A stretch of DNA of 64,000 bases from Hyphomicrobiales bacterium (GTDB lineage Bacteria > Pseudomonadota > Alphaproteobacteria > Rhizobiales > Devosiaceae). The position numbers were made by a program, and so were the translations under genes. The notes under the pieces were generated by a model. The model had not been told where the DNA came from. It did not search any database and saw nothing but the letters and a program-made list of their open reading frames with translations. Each line of letters starts with the position of its first letter. Positions within the stretch are counted from its first letter, which is position 1. Where the stretch lies: assembly GCA_900470445.1 (NCBI GenBank), contig UCAU01000006.1:1-64000 (forward strand). Reading direction: 5' to 3'. Positions 1-9,250 of the stretch are shown piece by piece.

Positions 1-246
1 GCGTAACTGGCGGGAATGGAGGTATAGTGCCATGGGAGCTTGGGGGCGGGGATAAGTTTTTGTGGTGGCCGATTTCGACCCCATTGCGGTCGCAGCGAGC
101 TGCATCAGCGGCTCCCAAAAGCAGCCGTCATTTTGAGAAAGCTGAGCGCATAGCCGCGATCATAAAACGCCTCTCGCTGACGCACGGTGGCGCAGTTGAC
201 GCGGTCACCGCGGAGCGTTGAAAGTAACCAATATCGTGGGGGCTCA
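1..246. other. Left window edge, no gene assigned
   Basis: No reading frame here is convincing. A 64-codon frame on + and a 78-codon frame on - overlap one another and neither resembles a known family. The last bases include a G-rich stretch that serves as ribosome-binding site of the next gene. The real contents may be the promoter of that gene or the remains of a gene cut by the window edge. Confidence 0.4.
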
Positions 247-708
247 ATGAAGCGAAACTTGTTGATCGGTTTGGGTGGAGCTGCAGTATGTATCGGGCTG
301 TTAGGCGGAGCCTTCGGCATCAACAATCTGACGTCTCGCAAGACTTATGATGAGTGCATGCTGACAGAGATGCGTGGCCAAGATCGGGCTATGTTTATGA
401 CAGCTCAGTCCACCTGTGAGCGTCGACATGGCATTGAGATCAACATCCCTATCACTTCCAACGATTGGCGCTGGACTACTGACAGGCTTTACACAGTAGT
501 CACTCTCTCAGACAAGATTCTCGCGAGTTACACGCCCACCCGTGCCCAATTCGCCTACTCTCTAGAGACCTGTGCTGAAACCGACGTTAGCGCCATGGAG
601 AAGCACATTCCGAGTGTCGCCAAAGAGAATGGCTTCGAGCTTGGGATAACGGCGCCCTCGGACCCGAAGTGCCTGCGTCTGCTCGATCTTTGGGGAACCC
701 GAAAATGA
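247..708 (+). CDS. Small membrane-anchored hypothetical protein
   Basis: This is a 153-aa protein of unknown function. The ATG at 247 follows a G-rich ribosome-binding site and starts a typical signal-anchor: MKRN followed by about 22 hydrophobic Gly/Ala/Leu/Ile residues. The frame could extend upstream to 187, but the hydrophobic segment would then be internal. The mature part has four cysteines, in the contexts YDECML, STCERR, ETCAET and PKCLRL, which suits a periplasmic, disulfide-containing domain. The pattern of Cys, then a Met/Arg/Gly/Gln segment, then Cys-Glu-Arg-Arg resembles short hypothetical proteins common in proteobacteria, none with a known role. Base composition looks more AT-rich than the core genes downstream, in keeping with an accessory region. 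Confidence 0.7.
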   Translation: MKRNLLIGLGGAAVCIGLLGGAFGINNLTSRKTYDECMLTEMRGQDRAMFMTAQSTCERRHGIEINIPITSNDWRWTTDRLYTVVTLSDKILASYTPTRAQFAYSLETCAETDVSAMEKHIPSVAKENGFELGITAPSDPKCLRLLDLWGTRK

Positions 709-832
709 CCAACTGGCCAGCGCTTTCGCCGCGAAGCGCTGTTCTTATACAACGTATGCGAGCAAGTTTGTGGGGTACACCTTCTCAGTTCACGAACTCT
801 AATGCGATATCGCGCTCAAAGGGTATTGGCAT

Positions 833-1645
833 ATGGCTATCGACAAGCATTTGTGGCGCTCGCAGTTTTCTGACAAGACGGTCCCCAAATACCCGTGTCC
901 GAAATGCGGCAAGGGGCATCTCATTTGGGACAAAGAGAGATATGTGAATCTCGAGCCCGGTTACTCACGTCGAGAGCATGACGAGGATGACTGGGACCCG
1001 GATTGGGTAAGGTCCCGATTTGTCGGATTTGCGCGTTGCGACTTCGTTTTCTGCGGAGAGATTGTTGCGATTTCCGGATCGTCGTCTGTCGATCACGAGT
1101 ATGGCTTCGATGATGTTGAAGGGCGACACACTGACGAGTGGGTAACGATGCTACGCCCAAGTAGCATGACGCCCACGCCCCATCTGTTCCCACTTTCCTC
1201 AAGCATCCCGGACCCTATTCGGAAAGAGATCGTCCTAGCATTTTCTCTTTATTGGACTGACCTTTCTGCATCTACCTCCCGGCTCAGGACAAGTCTTGAG
1301 ATGGTGCTCGACGATCAGAGAGTCCCAAGAAAAACGGACAAACCCAATCCAAAAGGCAAGGGACTGCTGAACCTGGAACAGCGCATATTGAAGTTCGCCG
1401 AGGCCGCCGGGGACCCGGATGCCGCAGCTTCAATGGACGCCCTTCGCGTCGTCGGAAATCTCGGCACGCACGGCGAGCGGATAAAGGAGCAGGACTATTT
1501 CGACGTCCTTGGTATCTATGAGCATGCGCTGCTCGAGATTTATGAACAGCTGTCAGTGAAGCGGAAGGCGACGCAGGCGAGGCTGAAAGGGCTAAACGAC
1601 AAGGGGAAAAGCGGTCAGGAAATTGAACTGGGATTACCTGATTGA
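833..1645 (+). CDS. DUF4145 domain protein with N-terminal zinc ribbon
   Basis: This 270-aa protein has Cys22-x2-Cys25 and Cys69-x4-Cys74, a likely zinc ribbon, and a C-terminal helical region. The motif VVGNLGTHGE near residue 207 is the recognisable core of the DUF4145 family. DUF4145 proteins occur alone, fused to restriction-type nucleases or near defence and mobile genes; no activity is established. The ATG at 833 is preceded by an AAAGGG stretch at somewhat long spacing. The flanks are a small anchored protein upstream and a convergent broken gene downstream, with no nuclease, methylase or helicase partner in the window. The family call is fairly sure and the function is unknown. Confidence 0.75.
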   Translation: MAIDKHLWRSQFSDKTVPKYPCPKCGKGHLIWDKERYVNLEPGYSRREHDEDDWDPDWVRSRFVGFARCDFVFCGEIVAISGSSSVDHEYGFDDVEGRHTDEWVTMLRPSSMTPTPHLFPLSSSIPDPIRKEIVLAFSLYWTDLSASTSRLRTSLEMVLDDQRVPRKTDKPNPKGKGLLNLEQRILKFAEAAGDPDAAASMDALRVVGNLGTHGERIKEQDYFDVLGIYEHALLEIYEQLSVKRKATQARLKGLNDKGKSGQEIELGLPD

Positions 1646-1752
1646 GCAATGCTCGAAATGGCAGCACCCTGAAAGCTGCCACTGGTCACAGTCTGGTCAG
1701 GCAGCGCTTGGCGGCACCTTCTAAGCGCCAAAAGTGTGACCACACTTCGACA

Positions 1753-2384
1753 CTATGGAGTGCTTTTGGGCAGCCGATCAGGATAGAGCGCAACGACCGT
1801 TTGGGCTAATCGTTCGAGGCGTGCGTCCAACTCAGCAAAGCGCTGCGCGAAGCCTTCTATCTCGGCTGCCACAAAATTCCATTCCGGCTCCGCGTGAAAC
1901 CAGCGGTCCTCCCGAGCATGGGACGGCAACAACGCATACACCGTGATAATGGGCTGGTCTGGGTTGGTATAGTCCGGCGTCGGCGCCTCAGTGACGTAGC
2001 CGTGGGCAATGTCGTTGCGGCGGGCGGCCCACTCCGTATAGGCCCCTAACTCTTTTACCAGGTCCCGCCTGAACTTTGCGACGGCATCGTGCTGCTTACG
2101 GCCGAAGTCTCCGGCGAGAAAGAGGCCACCTGCCCTCCGCAGGAATCCTGCCCGATCATGGGTCTTAACGAGCGCATGAAAGTTAGAAAGCTCACGCTGG
2201 CACTCTGCCTGATCCAAGTACTGATGCAGGGCATGGGCAAGGCTATTGGCAGCCGCATTAACCCCTCCCATGCATACATCGCGCGGCCGAGCGCCGTGTA
2301 GATGGCAGTATCAGACTTGTCGCCTTGCCGGTTCGGGATGGTACTACCGGGCGGCCGGTCCCACGGCATACTTTTGGTACTCAT
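1753..2384 (-). pseudogene. Hypothetical protein gene interrupted by a one-base frameshift
   Basis: Two minus-strand frames make one protein. The upstream frame starts at ATG 2384 after a good AGAGGTGA site and reads MSTKSMPWDRPPGS through ALGRAMYAWE. The rest, starting NAAANSLAHALHQYLD, continues in the next frame down to the stop at 1753. The frames would join if the run of four Gs (CCCC on + near 2263-2266) had one more G, restoring about 210 codons. The second half contains WAARRNDIAHGYV, reminiscent of HEPN-like or MAE_28990-type helical proteins, but I cannot assign a family. Either the gene is newly inactivated or a homopolymer was miscalled; the second half shows no further stops, so decay is recent or absent. 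Confidence 0.65.
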
Positions 2385-2582
2385 GATCTCACCTCTGAAA
2401 CTCTCGTACTTCGCATACTCGCCATACAGCGCTGGGTCGGAACAGTGGCGCCAAGTCAGCTTCTGGCGATGGGCGTCGAGAAGCGGACGGTCTGTTCTCC
2501 AGCCCATCTCTGCCACAGAAGCTAGCTTTGGCACGGCAGCTTTTGGGAATTGATCAGCAGGCCTATCCGAACCAGCAATAGC

Positions 2583-2617
2583 AAAGGCAGCCCGGTTTCC
2601 CGGGCTGCCTTGTTTTG
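2583..2617 (-). terminator. Hairpin terminator after nrdJ
   Basis: The sequence forms a 12-bp GC-rich stem, AAGGCAGCCCGG with CCGGGCTGCCTT, and a four-base loop, 50 bp downstream of the nrdJ stop. It is followed by TTTGC on the minus strand and by TTGTTTTGC on the plus strand, so it may work in both directions. Confidence 0.75.
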
Positions 2618-2665
2618 CATACCAATTCTATGCGCAGCTACTACCACTACGGATAGTCTATTCGC

Positions 2666-5600
2666 TCACGAGCATCCCGTCGTCGTCCCGCAATCCTCAC
2701 AGACCATGCAGTGGCCGCTGACTTTCATTCGCATGGAGTTGCAGTTGCTGCACTGGTCGCCGGTATAGCCCTTCATCTGGGCTTCGGCGCGGAGCTGGTG
2801 TTTGTCGGCTGAGGGCGGCGGGGAGGGGATGGGCTCCAGTTCGGCGGCGTTGAGGGCCGTCGGGGTTGGGTCGATCTTGAGGGCGGTGGCCGAGCGCAGG
2901 GCAGTCACGGTCGAGGTCTGCATGGCCTGCACCGGATTGTACTGGTGATCGCCGGAGACGATCATCAGGCTCTTATTGGCCACCTTGCCGCGGGTCATGC
3001 CGCGGGAGACAAAGCGCTCGGCGGGCACCGGAGCCGGGGCGGGCGCGGCAAGGCGCGCACCCTGGTCTTCGGCAACGCCCTTGCCGAGCGAGGTCGGGCT
3101 GTCCGGATTGACATGGGCGAGGTCGTTCCGGTCGAGATAGGACACGGCCAGTTCGCGGAACACATAGTCGAGGATCGACGTGGCGTTCTTGATCCGGTCA
3201 TTGCCCATGACCATGCCGGCGGGCTCAAAGCGGGTGAAGGTGAAGGCCTCCACGAACTCGTCCAGCGGCACGCCATATTGCAGGCCCAGCGAGATGGAGA
3301 TGGCAAAATTGTTCATCATCGCACGGAAGGCAGCGCCTTCCTTGTGCATGTCGATGAAGATCTCGCCCAGGCGCCCATCGTCATATTCGCCGGTGCGCAG
3401 ATAGACCTTGTGGCCACCCACAACGGCTTTCTGGGTATAGCCCTTGCGGCGGTCGGGCATCTTCTCGCGATTGCGGACTTCGACTTCGCGCTCGATGATC
3501 CGCTCGACGATGCGTTCGGCAATGGCCGGGGCACGGGCGGCGGCGTTCATCGAGACCAGCTCTTCGGCGGTGTCCTCGTCGTCCTCGTCATCGGCCGCGG
3601 CAAGCACGGACGAATTGAGCGGCTGGCTCAGCTTGGAGCCATCGCGATAGAGCGCATTGGCCTTGAGCGCCAGGCGCCAGGACAGCATGTAGCTTTCCTT
3701 GGCATCTTCGACGGTGGCGTCGTTGGGCATATTGATGGTCTTGGAGATGGCGCCCGAGATGAAGGGCTGGGCGGCAGCCATCATCAGGATGTGGCTCTCG
3801 ACCGACAGGTAGCGCTTGCCGATCTTGCCGCAGGGGGTGGCGCAATCGAATACCGGCAGGTGTTCGTCCTTGAGGAAGGGCGCGCCTTCCAGCGTCATGG
3901 CGCCACAGACGTGGATATTGGCGGCTTCGATGTCTTTCTTGGAGAAACCCAGGAACGGCAGCAACTCGAAGCTGAAATCGTTCATCTGCTCATTGGTGAC
4001 GCCCAGCGACTTGAGGAAATCGGCACCCAGGGTCCACTGGTTGAAGATGAACTTGATGTCGAAGGCCGAAGCGGTTGCAGCGTTGAGCGCGGCAATCTTG
4101 TCGTCGGTAAAGCCCTTGGCGCGCAGCGTGGTGGGATTGACGCCGGGGGCCTGGTTCAGATTGCCATGGCCGACCGCATAGGCCTCCATCTCGGCAATCT
4201 GGGCTTCCGAATAGCCAAGGGTGCGCAGGGCCGGGGGCACGGCGCGGTTGATGATCTTGAAGTAACCGCCGCCGGCGAGCTTCTTGAACTTGACCAGCGC
4301 GAAATCGGGCTCGATGCCGGTGGTGTCGCAATCCATGACGAGGCCGATCGTGCCGGTCGGGGCAATCACCGAGACCTGCGCATTGCGATAGCCATGCTGT
4401 TCGCCGAGCGCCAGGGCATTGTCCCAGGCGATCTTGGCGCGCGCTGAAAGGTTCGCATCGATGAGCGAGCCATGGTCGAGCGGGACGGGGTTGATCGAGA
4501 GTTCTTCATAGCCTGATGCATTGCCATAAGCGGCGTTGCGATGGTTGCGGATGACGCGCAGCATATGCTTGGCGTTGCGCTTGTAATCCTTGAAGGGGCC
4601 GAGTTCCTTGGCCATTTCGGCCGAGGTGGCATAGGAAACGCCGGTCATGATGGCGGTGACGGCACCAGCAATGGCGCGGCCTTCCGCGGAGTCATAGGGA
4701 ATGCCCGAGGTCATCAGCAGACCGCCAATATTGGCGTAGCCGATACCCAGCGTGCGGTATTCGTAGGAGCGTTCGGCAATGGCGCGGCTCGGGAACTGGG
4801 CCATCATCACCGAGACTTCGAGGACAATGGTCCAAAGGCGCACGGTGTGCTCATAGGCGGCGGTGTTGAAGGTGCCGTCCTGGTTGCGATAGGGCAGCAG
4901 GTTCACCGAGGCGAGGTTACAGGCCGTATCGTCGAGGAACATATATTCCGAGCAGGGGTTCGATGCATTGATCGGACCGGCTGCGGGGGAGGTGTGCCAC
5001 TCGTTGATGGTGGTGTGATACTGAATGCCGGGATCGGCCGAAGCCCAGGCGGCATAGCCAACCTGTTCCCAGAGGTCGCGCGCCTTGAGGGTCTTGACCA
5101 CTTTGCCGGACTGGCGGGCGGTCAGGTTCCAATCGCCGTCATTCTCGACAGCCCTGAGGAAATCGTCGGTGACGCGGACGGAATTGTTCGAATTCTGGCC
5201 GGACACGGTCAGATAGGCTTCGCTATCCCAATCGGTATCGTAGATGGGGAATTCGAGATCGGTATAGCCCTGCTTGGCGAACTGGATGACGCGGTAGATG
5301 TAATTCTCCGGCACCAGCGCCTTCTTGGCAGCGCGCACTTCGCGCTTGAGGGCAGGGTTTTTGGCGACGTCAAAGCAGTCATCGCCCGTGCCGTCGCAAT
5401 TCACGGCGGCCTTCATGATCGCCTTGAGGTGCTTGGAGACGACCTTGGAGCCGGTCACCAAAGCGGCAACCTTCTGCTCTTCCTTGACCTTCCAGTTGAT
5501 ATATTCCTCGATATCGGGGTGATCGATATCGATCACGACCATCTTGGCGGCGCGACGGGTGGTGCCGCCCGACTTGATGGCGCCGGCAGCGCGGTCGCCG

Positions 5601-6379
5601 ATCTTGAGGAAGCTCATCAGGCCAGACGACTTGCCGCCGCCCGAGAGCTTTTCGCCCGAGCCGCGCAGGGCCGAGAAATTGGTGCCGGTGCCCGAACCGT
5701 ACTTGAACAGGCGGGCTTCGCGGACCCAGAGGTCCATGATGCCGTTTTCGTTGACCAGATCGTCATTGACCGACTGGATGAAGCAGGCATGGGGCTGGGG
5801 ATGCTCGTACGAGCTCTTGGACTGCACCAGCTTGTGGGTGAAGGGGTCGACATAGAAGTGGCCCTGGCCGGGGCCATCAATGCCATAGGCCCAGTGCAGG
5901 CCGGTGTTGAACCATTGCGGGGAATTCGGCGCGACGCGCTGGGAGGCGAGCATGTAGCACAGCTCGTCGAAGAAGGTGCGGGCGTCCTCTTCGCTGTCGA
6001 AATAGCCGCCCTTCCAGCCCCAATAGGTCCAGGTGCCGGCCAGCCGATCGAAGACCTGGCGGGAATCCATTTCCGAGCCATAGCGCTCGGCTTCCGGCAG
6101 CTTGGCGAGCGCAGCTTCGTCGGGGACGGAGCGCCACAGCCAGGAGGGAACGGAGTTCTCCTCGACCTTCTTGAGAATCTTGGCGACACCTGCCTTGCGG
6201 AAATATTTCTGGGCGATGATGTCGGCCGCGACCTGGCTCCAGGTGGAGGGGATCGCGATGTCTTCGAGCTTGAACACGACCGAGCCATCGGGATTGCGAA
6301 TCTCGCTCGTCGCCGAGCGGAATTCGAGCGACCCGTAACGGTCCTGATCAGCTGTCGTAAAGCGGCGTTCAATGCGCAT
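2666..6379 (-). CDS. nrdJ: Adenosylcobalamin-dependent (class II) ribonucleotide reductase
   Basis: This enzyme reduces ribonucleotides to deoxyribonucleotides using adenosylcobalamin to create the thiyl radical, so it needs no oxygen or metal-radical subunit. The start chosen is MRIERRFT (6379), which matches the usual N-terminus; ten in-frame codons upstream are ignored. The 1,237-aa product has the early redox cysteine ([10 protein letters not shown]), the active-site NPCSE motif near residue 475, the [17 protein letters not shown] region, a charged insertion rich in Asp and Glu, and a Cys-rich C-terminus (CSNC, CMVCEDC) that probably relays reducing power or binds zinc. Length and layout fit the long rhizobial NrdJ type. 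It is monocistronic, with a terminator behind it. I found no cobalamin riboswitch in the leader. Confidence 0.95.
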   Translation of the reverse strand: MRIERRFTTADQDRYGSLEFRSATSEIRNPDGSVVFKLEDIAIPSTWSQVAADIIAQKYFRKAGVAKILKKVEENSVPSWLWRSVPDEAALAKLPEAERYGSEMDSRQVFDRLAGTWTYWGWKGGYFDSEEDARTFFDELCYMLASQRVAPNSPQWFNTGLHWAYGIDGPGQGHFYVDPFTHKLVQSKSSYEHPQPHACFIQSVNDDLVNENGIMDLWVREARLFKYGSGTGTNFSALRGSGEKLSGGGKSSGLMSFLKIGDRAAGAIKSGGTTRRAAKMVVIDIDHPDIEEYINWKVKEEQKVAALVTGSKVVSKHLKAIMKAAVNCDGTGDDCFDVAKNPALKREVRAAKKALVPENYIYRVIQFAKQGYTDLEFPIYDTDWDSEAYLTVSGQNSNNSVRVTDDFLRAVENDGDWNLTARQSGKVVKTLKARDLWEQVGYAAWASADPGIQYHTTINEWHTSPAAGPINASNPCSEYMFLDDTACNLASVNLLPYRNQDGTFNTAAYEHTVRLWTIVLEVSVMMAQFPSRAIAERSYEYRTLGIGYANIGGLLMTSGIPYDSAEGRAIAGAVTAIMTGVSYATSAEMAKELGPFKDYKRNAKHMLRVIRNHRNAAYGNASGYEELSINPVPLDHGSLIDANLSARAKIAWDNALALGEQHGYRNAQVSVIAPTGTIGLVMDCDTTGIEPDFALVKFKKLAGGGYFKIINRAVPPALRTLGYSEAQIAEMEAYAVGHGNLNQAPGVNPTTLRAKGFTDDKIAALNAATASAFDIKFIFNQWTLGADFLKSLGVTNEQMNDFSFELLPFLGFSKKDIEAANIHVCGAMTLEGAPFLKDEHLPVFDCATPCGKIGKRYLSVESHILMMAAAQPFISGAISKTINMPNDATVEDAKESYMLSWRLALKANALYRDGSKLSQPLNSSVLAAADDEDDEDTAEELVSMNAAARAPAIAERIVERIIEREVEVRNREKMPDRRKGYTQKAVVGGHKVYLRTGEYDDGRLGEIFIDMHKEGAAFRAMMNNFAISISLGLQYGVPLDEFVEAFTFTRFEPAGMVMGNDRIKNATSILDYVFRELAVSYLDRNDLAHVNPDSPTSLGKGVAEDQGARLAAPAPAPVPAERFVSRGMTRGKVANKSLMIVSGDHQYNPVQAMQTSTVTALRSATALKIDPTPTALNAAELEPIPSPPPSADKHQLRAEAQMKGYTGDQCSNCNSMRMKVSGHCMVCEDCGTTTGCS

Positions 6380-7030
6380 TGTCGTCGTAATCCCCAATGT
6401 AGCAGGCACATAGGTGCCCGCGAGCCGAACCCCGGCTTCTCATTCAAATCTGTTTTGACGCTACCAACCCGGCGCCCGGTGCCCGGACTGCCGAAACTTG
6501 CCCCGTGCCTGGATTTGGTGACGGTCTTGGTGCCGCCACTCGCCTCCGGGACTTGTCCGCAACTGGAACGCTGCGGCCCGTCGAAAACACTCTGCCGATT
6601 CAAACCCAGCGTCAACGACAGAAAAACTAATTGTAGTGGTGGGGCGCTGGGCGGGAACTAGCTCTAGTGGGTGTAATATGTGGATTGCGGGGAAAATCTG
6701 CAAGGCATTTTGGACCATTGAGGGGTGCCGCAGTGACTATTTTTACCCTCCTGGAAACCCTCTGGCGAAAGACCAGAACAGTCCGCTAAAGCGGCGTAAA
6801 ATCTGGCACTTCAGATGCCGCAATGACGCCGCAATCGGTGCAATTAACCATGCCCGGCAATGACGCGAATCGCGTCACAATTTGAGTCAAGTTCATTATT
6901 CCGGGGCGTGTTGGCGTTGTGGATGCGCACAAGCTGTTGATGGCGCCACAAGGGCTAGGCGCAACCCGAGGTGCGTGGTACACCCGCACCAGATTGCAAC
7001 GCCGTTCGCGGCATGAACTTGGTTAGCGGC
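6380..7030. other. Divergent intergenic region between nrdJ and NDUFA12 gene
   Basis: These 650 bp separate two divergent genes and hold no convincing coding frame. Visible elements are a candidate NrdR-like site at 6624-6639 (minus orientation CCACTACAATTAGTTT), a short palindrome ACTAGCTCTAGT at about 6658-6669, and an inverted repeat GACGCG-AAT-CGCGTC near 6863-6877. The length suggests long leaders or an undetected small RNA. I looked for the cobalamin-riboswitch B12 box and its CCGCAACTG segment in the right order and did not find them. Confidence 0.5.
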
Positions 7031-7414
7031 ATGAAGGACTTCCTGCTCGAAATCTTCCGGTGGTGGCATGGCCAGACCTGGGGAACGCGCCTGTGGATCT
7101 GGCGCTACGGCGACCTCGTCGGCACAGACGAACTGGGCAACAAGTACTATCAGGACAAGAAGGCGAACCGGCGCTACGTGACTTATGCCGGTCCCGCCGA
7201 TGCCTCGGCGATTCCGCCCGGCTGGCATGGCTGGATGCATTTCCGTACCGATGTGGTGCCGAAGCAGGCCAATTATGTGGCCCGCTCCTGGGAAAAGCCG
7301 CATGAGCCGAACCTGACCGGCACGGCCGCGGCCTATCGGCCCGATGGCAGCATGCTGAACAAGGGCGAACGCCCGCGCGTGACCGGCGACTACGACGCTT
7401 GGTCGCCTGAGTGA
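7031..7414 (+). CDS. NADH:ubiquinone oxidoreductase subunit NDUFA12 (complex I accessory)
   Basis: This 127-aa protein belongs to the NDUFA12 / B17.2 family, an accessory subunit at the base of the peripheral arm of respiratory complex I in alphaproteobacteria and mitochondria. The start MKDFLLEIFRWW at 7031 matches family N-termini; an in-frame ATG at 7013 is the alternative. Recognisable features are the RWWHGQTWGTR segment, GTDELGNKYYQDK, RRYVTYAG, the PPGWHGWMH motif and a C-terminus near DYDAWSPE. The next gene begins 14 bp after its stop, so the two are probably cotranscribed, an arrangement common in Hyphomicrobiales. Confidence 0.93.
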   Translation: MKDFLLEIFRWWHGQTWGTRLWIWRYGDLVGTDELGNKYYQDKKANRRYVTYAGPADASAIPPGWHGWMHFRTDVVPKQANYVARSWEKPHEPNLTGTAAAYRPDGSMLNKGERPRVTGDYDAWSPE

Positions 7415-7427
7415 GAAAGCCGGCCAC

Positions 7428-7859
7428 TTGCGCCTGACCGCAGTTGTTTTGACATCTGTTAAAGCGCTGATGCCTGTTGCGGCATTGGCGCTTTTGGCTT
7501 TTGCCGGCCCGGCCACGGCACAGCCGATTGCCAATCCGGTGGCCACCTTTGCCGGGCTGGACAAGATCACGGGCCGCATCACCCAATTCGACGTCTATAT
7601 CGGGGAAACCGTGCTGTTCGGCGCCCTCGAGATCACGCCGCGCGCCTGTTACGACCGACCATCGACCGAAACGCAGCGCATATCGGCGTTTCTGGAAGTG
7701 GATCAGCGAAGCTTGACGGGCACTTCCAAGCGAATCTTTACCGGATGGATGTTCGCCGATAGTCCGGCGCTCAATGCGGTGGACCACGCGGTTTATGATG
7801 TGTGGCTGATCGAGTGCAAGACCAGCTCGGATGTACCGCCGCCCGACGCGCGCGGTTAG
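7428..7859 (+). CDS. DUF2155 family exported protein
   Basis: This 143-aa protein of the DUF2155 family often lies next to the NDUFA12 gene. The TTG at 7428 is taken as start because it gives a proper signal peptide: a charged N-region, the hydrophobic run VAALALLAFAG, and a GPATA cleavage site before QPIANP. An ATG at 7470 would leave a shorter signal. The mature domain contains the family core: ATFAGLDKITGRITQFDVYIGE, read in parts, then FGALEITPRACYDRP and FTGWMFADSPALNAVDHAVYDVWLIEC. Two cysteines may form a disulfide. The product is probably periplasmic. The molecular role is unknown; an involvement in complex I or envelope biogenesis is only a guess from location. Confidence 0.85.
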   Translation: MRLTAVVLTSVKALMPVAALALLAFAGPATAQPIANPVATFAGLDKITGRITQFDVYIGETVLFGALEITPRACYDRPSTETQRISAFLEVDQRSLTGTSKRIFTGWMFADSPALNAVDHAVYDVWLIECKTSSDVPPPDARG

Positions 7860-7950
7860 CCACTTTTCTGCCTCCCCTGTCGAAAACGGCTACTCTCGCA
7901 CGTCATAGCGGCGAGGGGCGATTTCGGCCGCTCAACAGGAGGAATGACCC

Positions 7951-8448
7951 ATGCTTACATTGCCAGAGATCGTCGAGCGCCCGGCGCAGGCCTATGCCTT
8001 CATCACGTTCACCGTGCGGATGGATCAGATGAAGCAGCCGGCCGACGAGGGCTTTCCCGCCCTTTTCAGCTGGCTGGGCCAGCGCGGCATCGAGCCGGTA
8101 GGAGCGCCATTCTACAATTACCGGCGGATCAACATGAGCAAAACGCTCGATGTCGAGGCCGGTGTGCCCATTGCCAGGTTAGTAGAGGGCGAAGGGCGCG
8201 TCCAAACCGGCACGCTACCCGCCGGCAAGTTCGTAATGCTTGATTGGTTCGGCCATTATGACGGGCTGATGGGTGCAAATGCCATGCTGATCGGCTGGGT
8301 TCGGCTTACCCAAACCGAGCTGGATATGAAGACTGAAGGCGAGGATGACTATTTCGCCTGCCGGCTCGAGATTTACGAGACTGACCCGAGTGAAGAGCCT
8401 GACCCTGAAAAATGGCAGACGCGGCTGGCATTCAAGGTGAAGGGATAG
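7951..8448 (+). CDS. GyrI-like effector-binding domain protein
   Basis: This stand-alone 165-aa GyrI-like / AraC effector-binding domain protein has a strong AGGAGGA site before the ATG. The N-terminal IVERPAQAYAFITFTVR, the YRRINMSKTLDVEAGVPI segment and the YDGLMGANAMLIGWV helix follow the order seen in SOUL/GyrI folds that bind small hydrophobic molecules. The C-terminal CRLEIYETDPSEEPDPEKWQT closes the pocket in related proteins. There is no DNA-binding domain, so it would act as a small-molecule binder or weak hydrolase, not as a regulator. It is monocistronic and convergent with the kinase gene. The ligand cannot be told from sequence. Confidence 0.8.
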   Translation: MLTLPEIVERPAQAYAFITFTVRMDQMKQPADEGFPALFSWLGQRGIEPVGAPFYNYRRINMSKTLDVEAGVPIARLVEGEGRVQTGTLPAGKFVMLDWFGHYDGLMGANAMLIGWVRLTQTELDMKTEGEDDYFACRLEIYETDPSEEPDPEKWQTRLAFKVKG

Positions 8449-8470
8449 GGGCGCTGAGCTGGACGAGCGT

Positions 8471-9250
8471 TCAAAACAACTCGTCCAGCATCCGAAAATA
8501 GGCCATGCGTTCGCGGTCCGGCTTGGCGATGCCATAGGCGGCGAGGAAGGCGTCTGCCCAATGGGTGTCGAGGTTGAACACCAGGCTGCGATGGGCCAGT
8601 GCCAGATCCTGACAGCGGTCGGCTATCCCCAAACGGCCGCAATCGATGAAGCCGGTGAAAGCGCCATTGTCCGCGAGCAGATTGGGCAGGCAGGCGTCGC
8701 CGTGGCAGACCACCAGGTCTTCGTTGGCGGGGGCAGTCTGCCTTGCGGCGTCGAGAACCTGGATGGCAGTCCAGCCGGTGCGATCATCATCGAAATCGTA
8801 TTCATCGACCAAGCCTGCCGCGACACGGACAGCGGCGCGGGACAACTGAGTTTCGATGCGCTGGTCGAAGGGGCAATCGGCAATATTGATGGCGTGCAGC
8901 GGCTGCAAGGCCTCGACATAGAGGTGAATGAGCCGGTCCGGGGACAGGTCACCGGAAGCCAGGTCATGGCCGGGGACGGCGGACATCAACAGCCAGTGGG
9001 CGTCGGCATGATCGGCAACATCGATGATGCCGGGGCAGGGAATGCCGTGCTGCGCCATCCAGTCGAGGCGGGCGATCTCACCCGGCAACTCGGCCAAGGG
9101 CGCGTGTTGCTCGCTCTTGACGAATAAGGGAGCGGCGCCGGTCGGCGTCAGCCGATAGACCGAGGCGATGGATTCACCGATTGTCTGGCGTTGCCAAATC
9201 GCGTCGGCATATTTGGCACGCCAGGAAGGCGGAAGGTTTTCGGGGATCAT
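8471..9250 (-). CDS. APH(3')-like aminoglycoside phosphotransferase
   Basis: This 259-aa kinase of the APH(3') family has the catalytic loop HGDACLPN (Brenner motif) followed by GFIDCGRLGIADRCQDLALA, which carries the metal-binding Asp, and a C-terminal FLAAYGIAKPD segment very close in pattern to the Tn5 kanamycin kinase. Family enzymes phosphorylate the 3'-hydroxyl of kanamycin or neomycin using ATP. The start ATG at 9250 overlaps the aat stop as ATGA, so translation is probably coupled to aat; a start at 9268 is possible. Chromosomal homologues in environmental bacteria sometimes act on other substrates, so resistance is likely but not certain. Confidence 0.85.
   Translation of the reverse strand: MIPENLPPSWRAKYADAIWQRQTIGESIASVYRLTPTGAAPLFVKSEQHAPLAELPGEIARLDWMAQHGIPCPGIIDVADHADAHWLLMSAVPGHDLASGDLSPDRLIHLYVEALQPLHAINIADCPFDQRIETQLSRAAVRVAAGLVDEYDFDDDRTGWTAIQVLDAARQTAPANEDLVVCHGDACLPNLLADNGAFTGFIDCGRLGIADRCQDLALAHRSLVFNLDTHWADAFLAAYGIAKPDRERMAYFRMLDELF

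Noticed and set aside
27-221. 64-codon frame at the left edge
   Set aside because: No ribosome-binding site of note, conflicting frames on both strands, and no recognised sequence.
1646-1752. Terminator between DUF4145 gene and the broken gene
   Set aside because: Partial inverted repeats (GGCAGC/GCTGCC and TTGGCG/CGCCAA) are too short and imperfect to call.
4541-6661. 706-codon + strand frame opposite nrdJ
   Set aside because: It lies entirely antisense to a well-supported gene, is Gly/Ala/Ile/Asp-rich without domain, and is the expected GC-rich shadow.
6380-7030. Cobalamin riboswitch before nrdJ
   Set aside because: GTCCGCAACTGG and GCCGCCACT occur on the + strand but in the wrong order and direction; no B12 box on the minus strand.
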